Origin: PALSA-612 sp964595575
GTDB lineage: Bacteria; Actinomycetota; Thermoleophilia; Gaiellales; Gaiellaceae
Direction of reading: 5' to 3'
DNA: 17,797 bases
NCBI GenBank assembly: GCA_964595575.1
Contig: CAZQRA010000051.1
Span: 1 to 17,797, forward strand
The notes below the pieces were generated by a model. That model was not told where the DNA came from, did no database searches, and saw only the letters and a program-made list of their open reading frames with translations. The position numbers and the translations under genes were made by a program. Positions within the stretch are counted from its first letter, which is position 1, and each line of letters starts with the position of its first letter. Below are positions 1-7,033 of the stretch, piece after piece.

Positions 1-659
1 CTCGAGTAGGCCTCGTCGTCGGCGGCGGCCTCGAGGTGGAGCCGCAACGAAGCGAACAGGCGGCCCACGAACGGCAGGAAGCCGTAGGCCTCGGCCACGA
101 CCCTGCCCACGAAGAGCAGCCGCTGGTGCCCGCCCCGCGCGTGCGCGAGCTCGTGGGCGAGGAGGGCTCGCCGCTCGTCGGCGTCGAGGAGGGCGAGCAG
201 TCCCCGGGAGACGACCACCTGGGGACGGGCGAGACCGGCCGTGTAGGCGATGGGATCCGCGATCGGAAGCACGAGCGCCGCCCGCCGCTCGGTGAGCGGG
301 TACTGCAGCGCCCCCGAGGCGGCCGCCCCCCGCACGAGCGCCGCCCGGCCGGCGCGCCAGAGACGAAGGCCGATCCAGAGGAGACGGATCCCGAGGGCCC
401 CTGCCGCCGCGTCCAAGCCGAGAGCCAGCCGGAAGCTCGCGTCAGGGCCGAGACGGCAGCCCGCGTGGCCGGCAGCGCTCATCACGGCCGCGGCGCAGAC
501 GAGGAGCGCGATCGGCAGCACCGCGAGCGCGATCAGCACGAGCAGCCGCAGCACGGCCGCTAGAAGAGCCGGCACGCCCCGCCCCCTGCATCCCGCCGAG
601 GCCGCCCACAGGACGAGGACGGCTGCCAGCGCGGCGGCGATGGCGAAGGGCTCGCTCAG
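1..659 (-). CDS. M56-family membrane zinc metallopeptidase (BlaR1-like), partial
   Basis: The C-terminus lies beyond the window start; 219 residues are visible. The N-terminal half has hydrophobic helices at about residues 5-20, 30-60 and 80-100. They are followed by the peptidase core with the zinc motif HELAH (residues 169-173; H169 codon at 153-155) and a downstream acidic stretch near residue 210 (LEAAADDEA) that fits the third zinc ligand. This is the arrangement of M56 peptidases, which in BlaR1/MecR1 sense a signal and cleave the partner repressor. Any beta-lactam sensor domain would lie outside the window. There is no ATG or GTG near the start; the best start is a CTG at 659 overlapping the BlaI stop (CTGA), with GGGAG about 9 bases upstream, so translation is probably coupled. 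The family is clear; the exact start is less certain. Confidence 0.85.
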   Translation of the reverse strand, partial: MSEPFAIAAALAAVLVLWAASAGCRGRGVPALLAAVLRLLVLIALAVLPIALLVCAAAVMSAAGHAGCRLGPDASFRLALGLDAAAGALGIRLLWIGLRLWRAGRAALVRGAAASGALQYPLTERRAALVLPIADPIAYTAGLARPQVVVSRGLLALLDADERRALLAHELAHARGGHQRLLFVGRVVAEAYGFLPFVGRLFASLRLHLEAAADDEAYS

Positions 660-1045
660 GCCTTCCGCTCCCGGCGTACGACCCGGGCGAGCTCATCGAG
701 AAGCTCGCGGTCGTCGGCGATCTCCTCCACGAACCGGGCCAGCACCGCCTGGGGATCGCGGGAGGCGCGCAAGACATCGTGGATGGCCCGGGCCGCCATC
801 TCCTCTTGGCTTCCGCTTGCCCTGTACACGTAGGAGCGTCCGACACGGGACCGCTCGACCAGTCCCTTCTCCGCCAGCCGCGTGAGGATGGTCATCACTG
901 TGGTGTAGGCGCGGGGCCTACCCGAGAGGGCGGAAGAGACCTCCTGGACCGTGAGCGGCCGCTCCGCTTGCCACAGCTGCTCCAGCACCTCCGCCTCCAG
1001 CGCCCCCATGCGGCGGCCGGCGAGGAGGCGCCGCCTCGGCCTCAC
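656..1045 (-). CDS. blaI: BlaI/MecI/CopY-family transcriptional repressor
   Basis: 129 residues, typical for the family. The winged helix spans about residues 13-80, with the recognition-helix region AYTTVMTILTRLAEKGLVER at 46-65 and a wing ending in YVYRA. The acidic C-terminal helices (about 84-125) are where these proteins dimerise. Family members bind operators as dimers and are inactivated by the partner M56 peptidase, encoded immediately downstream with a 4-base overlap. The GTG start at 1045 is supported by GGGAGGGG a few bases upstream; a later ATG (residue 13) is possible but lacks such a site. An inverted repeat overlapping a plausible promoter lies about 40 bases upstream, consistent with autoregulation. 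The inducing signal cannot be told from the sequence, so the symbol is by family only. Confidence 0.9.
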   Translation of the reverse strand: MRPRRRLLAGRRMGALEAEVLEQLWQAERPLTVQEVSSALSGRPRAYTTVMTILTRLAEKGLVERSRVGRSYVYRASGSQEEMAARAIHDVLRASRDPQAVLARFVEEIADDRELLDELARVVRRERKA

Positions 1046-1083
1046 CGTACCCCTCCCGCCCAGCTCGGCCCAGCCTCTTGCAT

Positions 1084-1119
1084 CTACTCAAGTGTAGTAC
1101 TTGCACGCCTCCCCGTCGA
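1084..1119 (-). promoter_or_regulatory. Candidate promoter and BlaI operator
   Basis: Read on the minus strand, TCGACG (1119-1114) and TACACT (1096-1091) are separated by 17 bases and fit -35 and -10 elements. An imperfect dyad CTAC-N6-GTAG (1084-1097, 10 of 14 positions symmetric) covers the -10. BlaI/MecI operators are built from TACA/TGTA-type half sites, so self-repression is likely. The rest of the gap up to 1176 shows no gene. Confidence 0.5.
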
Positions 1120-1176
1120 CCTGCAGGCGCCCTCCTTGGGAGCGGGCAGAGGGGTGGGTCTCCTCCGCCCCGTCCC

Positions 1177-1674
1177 CTACCGGCCGTAGCGGCCCACCAG
1201 GCGGGCAACGGCGAGCACCCGCCCCCGCAGGGCGGCCAGGAACTCAGCCCGGGAGGCGCCCCGGGCGAGGCGTAAGGGCGTCCGCAGCGCGTACAGGCGG
1301 AAGACGTAGCGGTGGACGCCCGCGGGCGGGCAGGGGCCGAGGTAGCCGACCCGGCCGGCGTCGTTCGCGCCCTCCCCCGGGACGCGGGCGCCGGCCTTGA
1401 GAGCCCGGGCCGACGGGGGGATGTTCCAGGCCAGCCAGTGCGTGAACGTCCGCCCGGGGGCGTCGGGGTCGTCCATGAGCAGGGCCAGGGACCGCGTCCC
1501 CGCCGGCGGAGCCGTCCACCGGAGGGGCGGAGAGAGGTCGCGGCCGTCGCAGGTGTGGCGGACGGGGATCCTGCCCCCGTCGGGGAAGGCGGGGCTTCGC
1601 AGCGAGAATCCCGCCCCGCCCGCCGCGGAGGCGGCGAGCGCGCCCGCCGCCATGGCCGCCAGCGCCACCCTCAC
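1177..1674 (-). CDS. Exported PEBP/YbhB-YbcL family (Raf kinase inhibitor-like) protein
   Basis: 165 residues from a GTG start. Residues 1-21 form a hydrophobic Ala-rich stretch that looks like a signal peptide. The rest carries the bacterial PEBP hallmarks in order: HTCDG then LSPPLRW (about 40-53), LALLMDDPDAP (about 63-73), THWLAWNIP, and near the C-terminus GYLGPCPPAG followed by HRYVFRLYAL. These residues form the anion/phospholipid-binding pocket in the family. The biological role of bacterial YbhB-like proteins is poorly defined. The gene starts 36 bases after the ppdK stop on the same strand, so it could be read through from ppdK. No strong ribosome binding site is visible, so the start is moderately uncertain; two GTG codons lie close together (residues 1 and 3). 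Confidence 0.85.
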   Translation of the reverse strand: MRVALAAMAAGALAASAAGGAGFSLRSPAFPDGGRIPVRHTCDGRDLSPPLRWTAPPAGTRSLALLMDDPDAPGRTFTHWLAWNIPPSARALKAGARVPGEGANDAGRVGYLGPCPPAGVHRYVFRLYALRTPLRLARGASRAEFLAALRGRVLAVARLVGRYGR

Positions 1675-1710
1675 GGGGCGAGGATAGCGAGGCGGCGAGC
1701 ACGGCGACGC

Positions 1711-4338
1711 TCAGCCGCCTACGACGACGGCGGTGACGCCCGCCTCGGCCAAGGCCGCCTGGGCCGCCGCCAGCCGGGCGAGGGGCACGCGGTAGGGAGA
1801 GCAGGAGACGTAGTCGAGGCCCAGCCGGTGGCAGAAGGCGACCGACCGCGGCTCGCCCCCGTGCTCGCCGCAGATGCCGAGCTTGAGCTCCTCCTTGGCC
1901 GCCCGCCCGCGCTCCACGGCGGTACGCATGAGGTCGCCCACCCCCTCCTCGTCGAGCACCTCGAACGGGTTTCGCTCCAGGACGTGGTCCTCGAGGTAGC
2001 GGGCCAGGAACTTGGCCTCGGCGTCGTCGCGGGAGAAGCCGAGCGTGGTCTGGGTGAGGTCGTTGGTGCCGAAGGAGAAGAAGTCGGCGTGCTCGGCGAT
2101 CTCGTCGGCCCGGACGCAGGCGCGAGGAAGCTCCACCATCGTCCCCACCCGGTAGTCGAGCGCTCCCTCCTCCTCGGCCGTGCGCACGGTCAGCTCCCGC
2201 AGGCGGCGAAGCTCCTCGCCGAAGCCGACCAGGGGGTGCATGATCTCGACCAGGGGAGCCTCCCCCGTGCGCTCGAAGACGGCCCTGGCCGCGCGCACGA
2301 TGGCCCGCACCTGCATCTCGTAGATCTCCGGGTAGAGGAGGCCGAGCCGGCAGCCGCGCATGCCCAGCATGGGGTTGGCCTCGCGCAGGGCGCGGATGCG
2401 CTCGCGCATGCGCTCGTCGGTCGCCTCCTCGAGGGGGGGCAGGAACTCGTGCAGGGGCGGATCGAGCAGGCGGATGGTCACCGGCAGGCCCCGCATCGCC
2501 TCCAGGATCGCCTCGAAGTCGCCTTGCTGCATGGGGAGGATGCGCTCCAGGGCGGCGCGGCGACCCTGCTCGTCCTCGGCCATGATCATCTCCCGCATTA
2601 CCGGCAGCCGCTCCTCGGCCATGAACATGTGCTCAGTGCGGCAGAGGCCGATACCCTCGGCGCCCAGCTCCCGCGCCCGGGCCGCGTCCTCGGGGGTGTC
2701 GGCGTTGGCCCGCACCCGCAGACGGCGGTACTCGTCCGCCCAGGCCAGGATGGTCTGGAAGTCCTCGTTGATCTGCGGAGGCACCAGGGGCACCGCCCCC
2801 AGGATCACCCGGCCGGTGCCGCCGTCGATGGTGAGGAGATCCCCCTCCCGGAGCTCGTGGCCTGCCAGGATCGCCCTCCTTCCGGCCAGGTCGATCTGCA
2901 GCGCCTCGCAGCCGGCCACGCAGGGCTTGCCCATGCCCCGGGCGACCACGGCCGCGTGGGAGGTCATGCCCCCGTGGGCGGTGAGGACGCCCTGGGCCCG
3001 GATGAGCCCGTGGATGTCGTCGGGAGTGGTCTCCCAGCGGACAAGGATCACCGACTCCCCGGCCCGGCCCAGCTCCTCGGCCCGGTCGGCGTCGAAGACG
3101 ACCTTGCCGCAAGCCGCCCCCGGGGAGGCGTTGAGCCCGGTGGCCACCACCTCCACCTCGGCCCCGGGATCGATCATGGGGTGGAGCAGCTGGTCGAGTT
3201 GGGCAGGATCGATGCGGGCTACTGCCTCCTCCCGGGAGATGAGGCCCTCGCCGACCATGTCGACGGCGATCTTGAGGGCGGCGGCGGCGGTGCGCTTGCC
3301 GCTCCGGGTCTGCAGGAGGTAGAGCCGGTGGTCCTCGATCGTGAACTCGATGTCCTGCATCTCCCGGTAGTGCTCCTCCAGTCGGCGCATGGTGGCTACC
3401 AGCTCCTCGTAGGCCTGGGGGAAGCGCTCGGCCATGCGCTCGAGCGGCTCGGGCGTGCGGATACCTGCCACCACGTCCTCGCCCTGGGCGTTCACCAGGA
3501 ACTCGCCGAAGGGGCGAGCCTCCCCGGTCGAGGGGTTGCGGGTGAAGGCGACCCCGGTCGCCGAGCGCTCGCCCTTGTTCCCGAACACCATCTGGACGAC
3601 GTTGGCGGCCGTGCCCAGGTTGTCAGGGATGTCGTGGGCCCGCCGATAGACCTGGGCTCGCGGCGTGTTCCAGGAGTCGAACACCGCCGCCACCGCCCGC
3701 ACCAGCTGCTCCTTGGCATCCTGGGGGAACGGCCTCCCTGTCTCCCCCTCGTAGATGGCCTTGAAGGTCTCCACGAGTTGGGCGAGGTCGTCGGGGCCGA
3801 GGTCGACGTCCTGGGTGACCCCTCTCCGGTCCTTGAGGAGCTGCAGCTCCCGCTCGAAGCGGTGGGGGTCGATCCCGTCCACCGTCTCCCCGTACATCTG
3901 GATGAGCCGCCGGTAGGAGTCGTACGCGAAGCGGGGGTTGCCGGTGGCCTGGGCAAGCCCCTGCACCGAGGCGTCGCCAAGGCCCACGTTGAGGATCGTG
4001 TCCATCATCCCCGGCATGGAGATGGCCGCGCCCGACCGTACGGACACGAGCAGCGGATCGCGGGCATCGCCGAAGCGCTTGCCCGTCTTCTGCTCGAGGC
4101 GCCCCAGGTGCTCCTCCATCTCCTCGATCAGCCCTTCTGGCAGGCGGCCTCCTGCTCGCAGGTAGGCTCGGCAGGCCTCGGTGGTGATGGTGAACCCGGC
4201 GGGCACGGGGATGCCGAGCTGGGTCATCTCGGCCAGGCCCACGCCCTTGCCGCCGAGGAGCGCCCGCCCGCCCTGACAGGGCTCGTCGAAGTCGTAGACG
4301 TACTTCGTCCGCTCCATCGCTGGCTTCGTCGGCTCCAT
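1711..4338 (-). CDS. ppdK: Pyruvate, phosphate dikinase
   Basis: 875 residues, the normal length for the enzyme, which interconverts pyruvate + ATP + phosphate with PEP + AMP + pyrophosphate in the cytoplasm. The order is an N-terminal ATP-grasp domain (about 10-350, with GGKGVGLAEM near 29-38 and LLQTRSGKR near 341-349), the central phosphohistidine domain with GGMTSH at 456-461 (catalytic H461), and a C-terminal PEP-binding barrel containing SFGTNDLTQ (755-763) and GICGEHGG with the catalytic Cys823. T459-S460-H461 matches the triad in which the regulatory protein phosphorylates the Thr; that regulator, PpsR, is encoded nearby on the same strand. The first of two ATGs (4338 and 4317) was taken. 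Both lie in a 21-bp tandem duplication and neither has a convincing Shine-Dalgarno sequence. TAGATT about 10 bases before the first ATG could be a -10, which would make the mRNA nearly leaderless. Confidence 0.97.
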   Translation of the reverse strand: MEPTKPAMERTKYVYDFDEPCQGGRALLGGKGVGLAEMTQLGIPVPAGFTITTEACRAYLRAGGRLPEGLIEEMEEHLGRLEQKTGKRFGDARDPLLVSVRSGAAISMPGMMDTILNVGLGDASVQGLAQATGNPRFAYDSYRRLIQMYGETVDGIDPHRFERELQLLKDRRGVTQDVDLGPDDLAQLVETFKAIYEGETGRPFPQDAKEQLVRAVAAVFDSWNTPRAQVYRRAHDIPDNLGTAANVVQMVFGNKGERSATGVAFTRNPSTGEARPFGEFLVNAQGEDVVAGIRTPEPLERMAERFPQAYEELVATMRRLEEHYREMQDIEFTIEDHRLYLLQTRSGKRTAAAALKIAVDMVGEGLISREEAVARIDPAQLDQLLHPMIDPGAEVEVVATGLNASPGAACGKVVFDADRAEELGRAGESVILVRWETTPDDIHGLIRAQGVLTAHGGMTSHAAVVARGMGKPCVAGCEALQIDLAGRRAILAGHELREGDLLTIDGGTGRVILGAVPLVPPQINEDFQTILAWADEYRRLRVRANADTPEDAARARELGAEGIGLCRTEHMFMAEERLPVMREMIMAEDEQGRRAALERILPMQQGDFEAILEAMRGLPVTIRLLDPPLHEFLPPLEEATDERMRERIRALREANPMLGMRGCRLGLLYPEIYEMQVRAIVRAARAVFERTGEAPLVEIMHPLVGFGEELRRLRELTVRTAEEEGALDYRVGTMVELPRACVRADEIAEHADFFSFGTNDLTQTTLGFSRDDAEAKFLARYLEDHVLERNPFEVLDEEGVGDLMRTAVERGRAAKEELKLGICGEHGGEPRSVAFCHRLGLDYVSCSPYRVPLARLAAAQAALAEAGVTAVVVGG

Positions 4339-4344
4339 CGCTGG
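4303..4344. repeat. 21-bp tandem duplication over the ppdK start
   Basis: Two adjacent 21-bp units, 4303-4323 and 4324-4344, differ at one base (C at 4310 versus G at 4331). Each holds an ATG in the ppdK frame (4338 and 4317), so the duplication adds seven codons or supplies an alternative start. The residues MEPTKPA and MERTKYV reflect the copies. Confidence 0.85.
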
Positions 4345-4417
4345 CGCAAATCTAACCCCTCGCGCCCGCGGCGCGCGCTATGCTCGTCCCGCGGAACCCT
4401 CCCGGCGGGAGGGGTGT
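4345..4417. promoter_or_regulatory. Divergent promoter region with an SD-covering hairpin
   Basis: This 73-base gap separates divergent ppdK and the propeller gene. On the plus strand TATGCT (4379-4384) is a possible -10. A perfect inverted repeat CCCTCCC-GGC-GGGAGGG (4397-4413) contains the ribosome binding site of the gene starting at 4418. On the minus strand TAGATT just before the ppdK ATG is a possible -10. No convincing -35 is seen for either. Confidence 0.4.
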
Positions 4418-5689
4418 ATGGCAAGCGTTATGGTGCGCGGGCTGCTCGGGATGCTCGCCGCGGCCATGCTGGCGGCGTCTTCCTCGGCCGCGGGCACGCC
4501 GCCGCTCCTGGGGATGGCCGGCCCTCAGGGCTCGCTGCGGCTTGTCCGTCTCGACCCGGCTGAGCTGAGAGCGCTGCCCGGAGCGAGCGTTGCGGTCGGG
4601 GACGGAGGCTGCGCCGTCAGGCAAGGCGGCACCCTCTGCTGGCCGCTTCCGGCCTGGGCCTTCTCCCCGGATCGGAGGAAGCTTGCCGTGGCCGCCGAGG
4701 GCGCGGAGCTGCGCATCGTCGACGTCCGGCGCCTGCGCGTGATCCGGCGCCTGCCGATCGAGGAAGGGGGCCACGTCGGCGCGCTCGCCCGGCTGGGCTC
4801 CAGGCGGCTGCTCGCCGTCCAGGACGAGGACTACTCGAGCGAGCGCCAGCGTCTCCTCCTCGTCGACCTCGCCCGCAACCGGGTGACGGGGGTGCGGGAG
4901 CTCGGCGGCTCCGTCCTCGCAGCGGCGCTGGCCGGAAGGCGGCTCCTCCTCGTCGTCGCGCCGGCGCAGGCGGTCGGGCCGGCGCGGCTCCTTGTCGCCA
5001 ACGCCGGCGCCACCGTGCGCGGCGTCGACCTCGCCCTCGCCGCAGGGGAGAGGGCGGGCTCGGGGAGGTTCGAGCAAGAGCTCCCCGGGCTGGCCGTGGA
5101 CGCCGCCGGCGGGCGAGCGTTCGTGGTCGCACAGGACGGGATCAGCGAGGTTGACCTGCACCGGCTCACAGCCTCCCGCCACCCGCTCCAGCCCGCCGGG
5201 CGAGCGCTCTCTGCGCGGGCCAAGGTCTTCGCCGGGTGGCGGCGCCAGGCCCGCTGGGTGGGCGGCGACCTCCTGGCCGTGTCCGGCTGGGACGCAGGGC
5301 CCGGCGGGACGAGGCCCGCGGGCCTGGCCCTGATCGACACCCGCACCTGGCAGGCGCGCCTGCTCGAGCCGGGAGCGAGCTCCTTCGTCGTCGCCTCCGG
5401 CCTTCTCCTCGCCACCGGCTCAAGCTACGACCCGGAGACGGGCGAGGAGAGCTCGATCGGCCTCGCCGCCTTCGCGCTCGACGGGGAGGAGCGCTTCCGG
5501 CTGTTCCAGGGCGAGAGCGCCTGGGTGGCGCAGGTCTACGGCGGCCGCGCCTACGTCGTTTCTCCCCGGGATGGGGCGGCATCGCAGCCGCTCAAGGTCG
5601 TCGACCTCCGCCAAGGCCGCGTGGTCGGCGAGCGCTCGCGGCCCCTCCCCTGGCTCGTCACCGCGCCGGCCTCCGGCTGGTGGGGCTGA
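4418..5689 (+). CDS. Secreted beta-propeller-like protein of unknown function
   Basis: 423 residues. Residues 1-25 look like a signal peptide (a hydrophobic run ending in SSSAAG). The mature part has repeated short beta-strand units resembling WD40/YVTN-type propeller blades: a hydrophobic strand, a turn such as SPDRRKLAV (83-91), then a strand ending in a position like LRIVDV or LLLVDL. Similar units recur at about 80-115, 120-160, 165-210, 225-260, 270-315, 320-360 and 365-410. Cys65 and Cys74 could form a disulphide. No catalytic motif was recognised. The ATG at 4418 is well placed behind GGGAGGGG, although that site sits in a hairpin. The gene is alone on the plus strand between minus-strand ppdK and ppsR. 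A precise function cannot be assigned; a sensing, binding or scaffold role outside the membrane is a guess. Confidence 0.8.
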   Translation: MASVMVRGLLGMLAAAMLAASSSAAGTPPLLGMAGPQGSLRLVRLDPAELRALPGASVAVGDGGCAVRQGGTLCWPLPAWAFSPDRRKLAVAAEGAELRIVDVRRLRVIRRLPIEEGGHVGALARLGSRRLLAVQDEDYSSERQRLLLVDLARNRVTGVRELGGSVLAAALAGRRLLLVVAPAQAVGPARLLVANAGATVRGVDLALAAGERAGSGRFEQELPGLAVDAAGGRAFVVAQDGISEVDLHRLTASRHPLQPAGRALSARAKVFAGWRRQARWVGGDLLAVSGWDAGPGGTRPAGLALIDTRTWQARLLEPGASSFVVASGLLLATGSSYDPETGEESSIGLAAFALDGEERFRLFQGESAWVAQVYGGRAYVVSPRDGAASQPLKVVDLRQGRVVGERSRPLPWLVTAPASGWWG

Positions 5690-5729
5690 CCTCCGTCCTG
5701 CTATCCAGAGCTCGCGAGCGCGCCTGCTA

Positions 5730-5920
5730 CTCGGGAACGTCGGCGTCGGCGAGGATCACCCAGGACGGCGGTGCATGGCCGCGATCGCGGCTTCGAGGTC
5801 CTGGGGATCGTCGGGCACCGGGATCGGCTCTGGGCTCAACAGGAAGCTCGCTGCGGCGCGCCTGCGATCGGCGTCCGGCGGAACTACGCGTCGATCGCTT
5901 CCCGGACGATCGCCCCCCAT
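5730..5920 (-). pseudogene. Probable remnant of a VapBC-type toxin-antitoxin pair
   Basis: Two frames together read like the end of a ribbon-helix-helix antitoxin. One frame, entered if one G of the 6-G run after the ATG at 5920 is dropped, gives MGAIVREAIDA and then a stop. The other (5920-5756) continues with DADRRRAAASFLL, PIPVPDDPQDLE and MHRRPG before a stop. A GTG overlapping that stop (5759) begins VILADADVPE and stops after ten codons, like the first strand of a PIN-domain toxin. So the antitoxin seems to have lost its N-terminus and its frame, and the toxin has lost nearly all its length. This rests on motif memory and needs a translated search. The remaining bases of 5690-5922 show no other gene. 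Confidence 0.4.
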
Positions 5921-5922
5921 GC

Positions 5923-6120
5923 TCACCTCCCCGGGCGCAAGCGCGCCCATAGCTCGGCCGCCCACGCGGCGGCGCGCAGGGCCAGCCACACGGGCGTCAG
6001 GAGCACGTAGAAGACGAGCATGCCGGCAGCCAAGGCCGCGTACCAGAGGGCCCAGCGCCAGAGGGGGATGCGCTGCTCCCTCGCCGCCTGCGCCCCCGGA
6101 TAGAAGGCCTCCTCCCTCAC
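5923..6120 (-). CDS. Small membrane protein coupled to ppsR
   Basis: 65 residues. A charged N-terminus (about 1-17) is followed by a Trp-rich hydrophobic stretch from about 19 to 55, enough for one long or two short membrane helices (LWRWALWYAALAAGMLVFYVLL, then a second amphipathic part with several Trp). The end is basic (RLRPGR). The GTG start at 6120 overlaps the ppsR stop in a GTGA, so it is probably translated by coupling to ppsR. I do not recognise the family. Its position suggests a link to dikinase regulation, but it may simply have been caught in the transcription unit. The coding call rests on the overlap and the clean hydrophobic profile. Confidence 0.6.
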   Translation of the reverse strand: MREEAFYPGAQAAREQRIPLWRWALWYAALAAGMLVFYVLLTPVWLALRAAAWAAELWARLRPGR

Positions 6121-6944
6121 CGGGCGACCGCGTCTCGGCGCCGCTCCGCGACCAGACGAATGATGCGCATGGCCGTCTCCTCCACCGACAGCTCGGTCAC
6201 GTCGATCACCGGGCAGCCGAGGCGCCGGTGGACGGAGGCCGCCTGCTCCAGCTCCTCGTAGATCGCGCCGATGTCGGCGTACGACCGCCGGGCGCCGCGC
6301 ATCATCCGAGCCCGCTCCCTGCGGATCTCGGCCAGTCGCTCGGCGGCGATGGTGAGGCCCACGACCTTGGCGGGGTCGATCTCGAACAGCTCGGGCGGGG
6401 GGTCGATCCCCCTGACGATGGGGACGTTGGCCGTCTTGTGCCCCAAGTAGCCGAGGTACATGGAGAGCGGCGTCTTGGACGTGCGGGAGACGCCTACGAG
6501 CACGATGTCGGCCTCGCGAAGCCCGGCCGCCCCCAGCCCGTCGTCGTAGGTGACCGCGAACTCGATGGCGGCCATGCGCTTGAAGTAGGCGGAGTCGAGC
6601 GGCGGTCGGGCGCCGGGCTTCATCTGCGCCGCCATCCCCGACACCTTGGCGATGGAGGCAAGCGGCGGGCCCAGGATGTCGCAGGAGTGGACCCGCGCGC
6701 GCCGGCAGAGGACGCGCATGGCCTCCCGTAGCTCAGGCTTGACGATGGTGTACACGATCACCGCCCGCCTGCCCTTGGCCCGGTTGACCGCCAGCTGGAG
6801 GTCGTCCACCGTCTCCACCCGGGGGTGGCGGATCTCCTCGAAGGGCTGGTCGGGAAACTGCGCCTCCAAGGCCATGACCAGCCGGGTCGCCGTCTCGCCG
6901 GTGGCGTCGGAGATGATGTGGAGCTCGACCGGGCTTCCCGCCAC
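6117..6944 (-). CDS. ppsR: Pyruvate, phosphate dikinase regulatory protein (DUF299 kinase/pyrophosphorylase)
   Basis: 275 residues, the usual length. In this family the protein inactivates the dikinase by ADP-dependent phosphorylation of the Thr next to the catalytic His, and reactivates it by phosphate-dependent, pyrophosphate-forming dephosphorylation. The N-terminus has the family signature HIISDATGETA (about 9-19). The nucleotide-binding loop GVSRTSKTP is at 151-159, followed by SMYLGYLGHKTANVP. The likely target is PpdK T459, encoded about 1.8 kb downstream on the same strand. The closely related PEP synthetase regulator is an alternative substrate class, but the nearby ppdK supports the dikinase version. 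The start is GTG at 6944; the ribosome binding site is weak (a GAGGG further upstream). It is divergent from the MoxR operon. Confidence 0.93.
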   Translation of the reverse strand: MAGSPVELHIISDATGETATRLVMALEAQFPDQPFEEIRHPRVETVDDLQLAVNRAKGRRAVIVYTIVKPELREAMRVLCRRARVHSCDILGPPLASIAKVSGMAAQMKPGARPPLDSAYFKRMAAIEFAVTYDDGLGAAGLREADIVLVGVSRTSKTPLSMYLGYLGHKTANVPIVRGIDPPPELFEIDPAKVVGLTIAAERLAEIRRERARMMRGARRSYADIGAIYEELEQAASVHRRLGCPVIDVTELSVEETAMRIIRLVAERRRDAVAR

Positions 6945-6973
6945 GCAGTCCAGCCTACCCTCGCCTGGGGCGA

Positions 6974-7003
6974 TTCTCAGGCAGTTCTTAGCAGGACGTG
7001 CTT
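6974..7003 (+). promoter_or_regulatory. Direct-repeat response-regulator-like site before the MoxR operon
   Basis: TTCTCAG (6974-6980) and TTCTTAG (6985-6991) are repeats spaced exactly 11 bp apart, as in OmpR/PhoB-family sites. Six bases later comes GTGCTT (6998-7003) in -10-like position. The same arrangement with the same spacing precedes htrA (11685-11714). A start of transcription near 7010 would give a leader of about 24 bases carrying AAGGAGG (7022-7028). Confidence 0.55.
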
Positions 7004-7033
7004 CACTGGGGACGACACGTCAAGGAGGAAGCC

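Noticed and set aside
36..885. Plus-strand frames opposite the M56 and BlaI genes
   Set aside because: Both are low-complexity Arg/Ala-rich translations antisense to genes with clear HELAH and winged-helix motifs.
1312..4563. A 1083-codon open frame on the plus strand opposite ppdK
   Set aside because: It is antisense to a strongly conserved enzyme gene, has no recognisable domain and is a by-product of high GC third positions.
6998..7033. GTG at 6998 as the moxR start
   Set aside because: It lies inside the GTGCTT element proposed as promoter, and the strong AAGGAGG at 7022-7028 points to the ATG at 7034.
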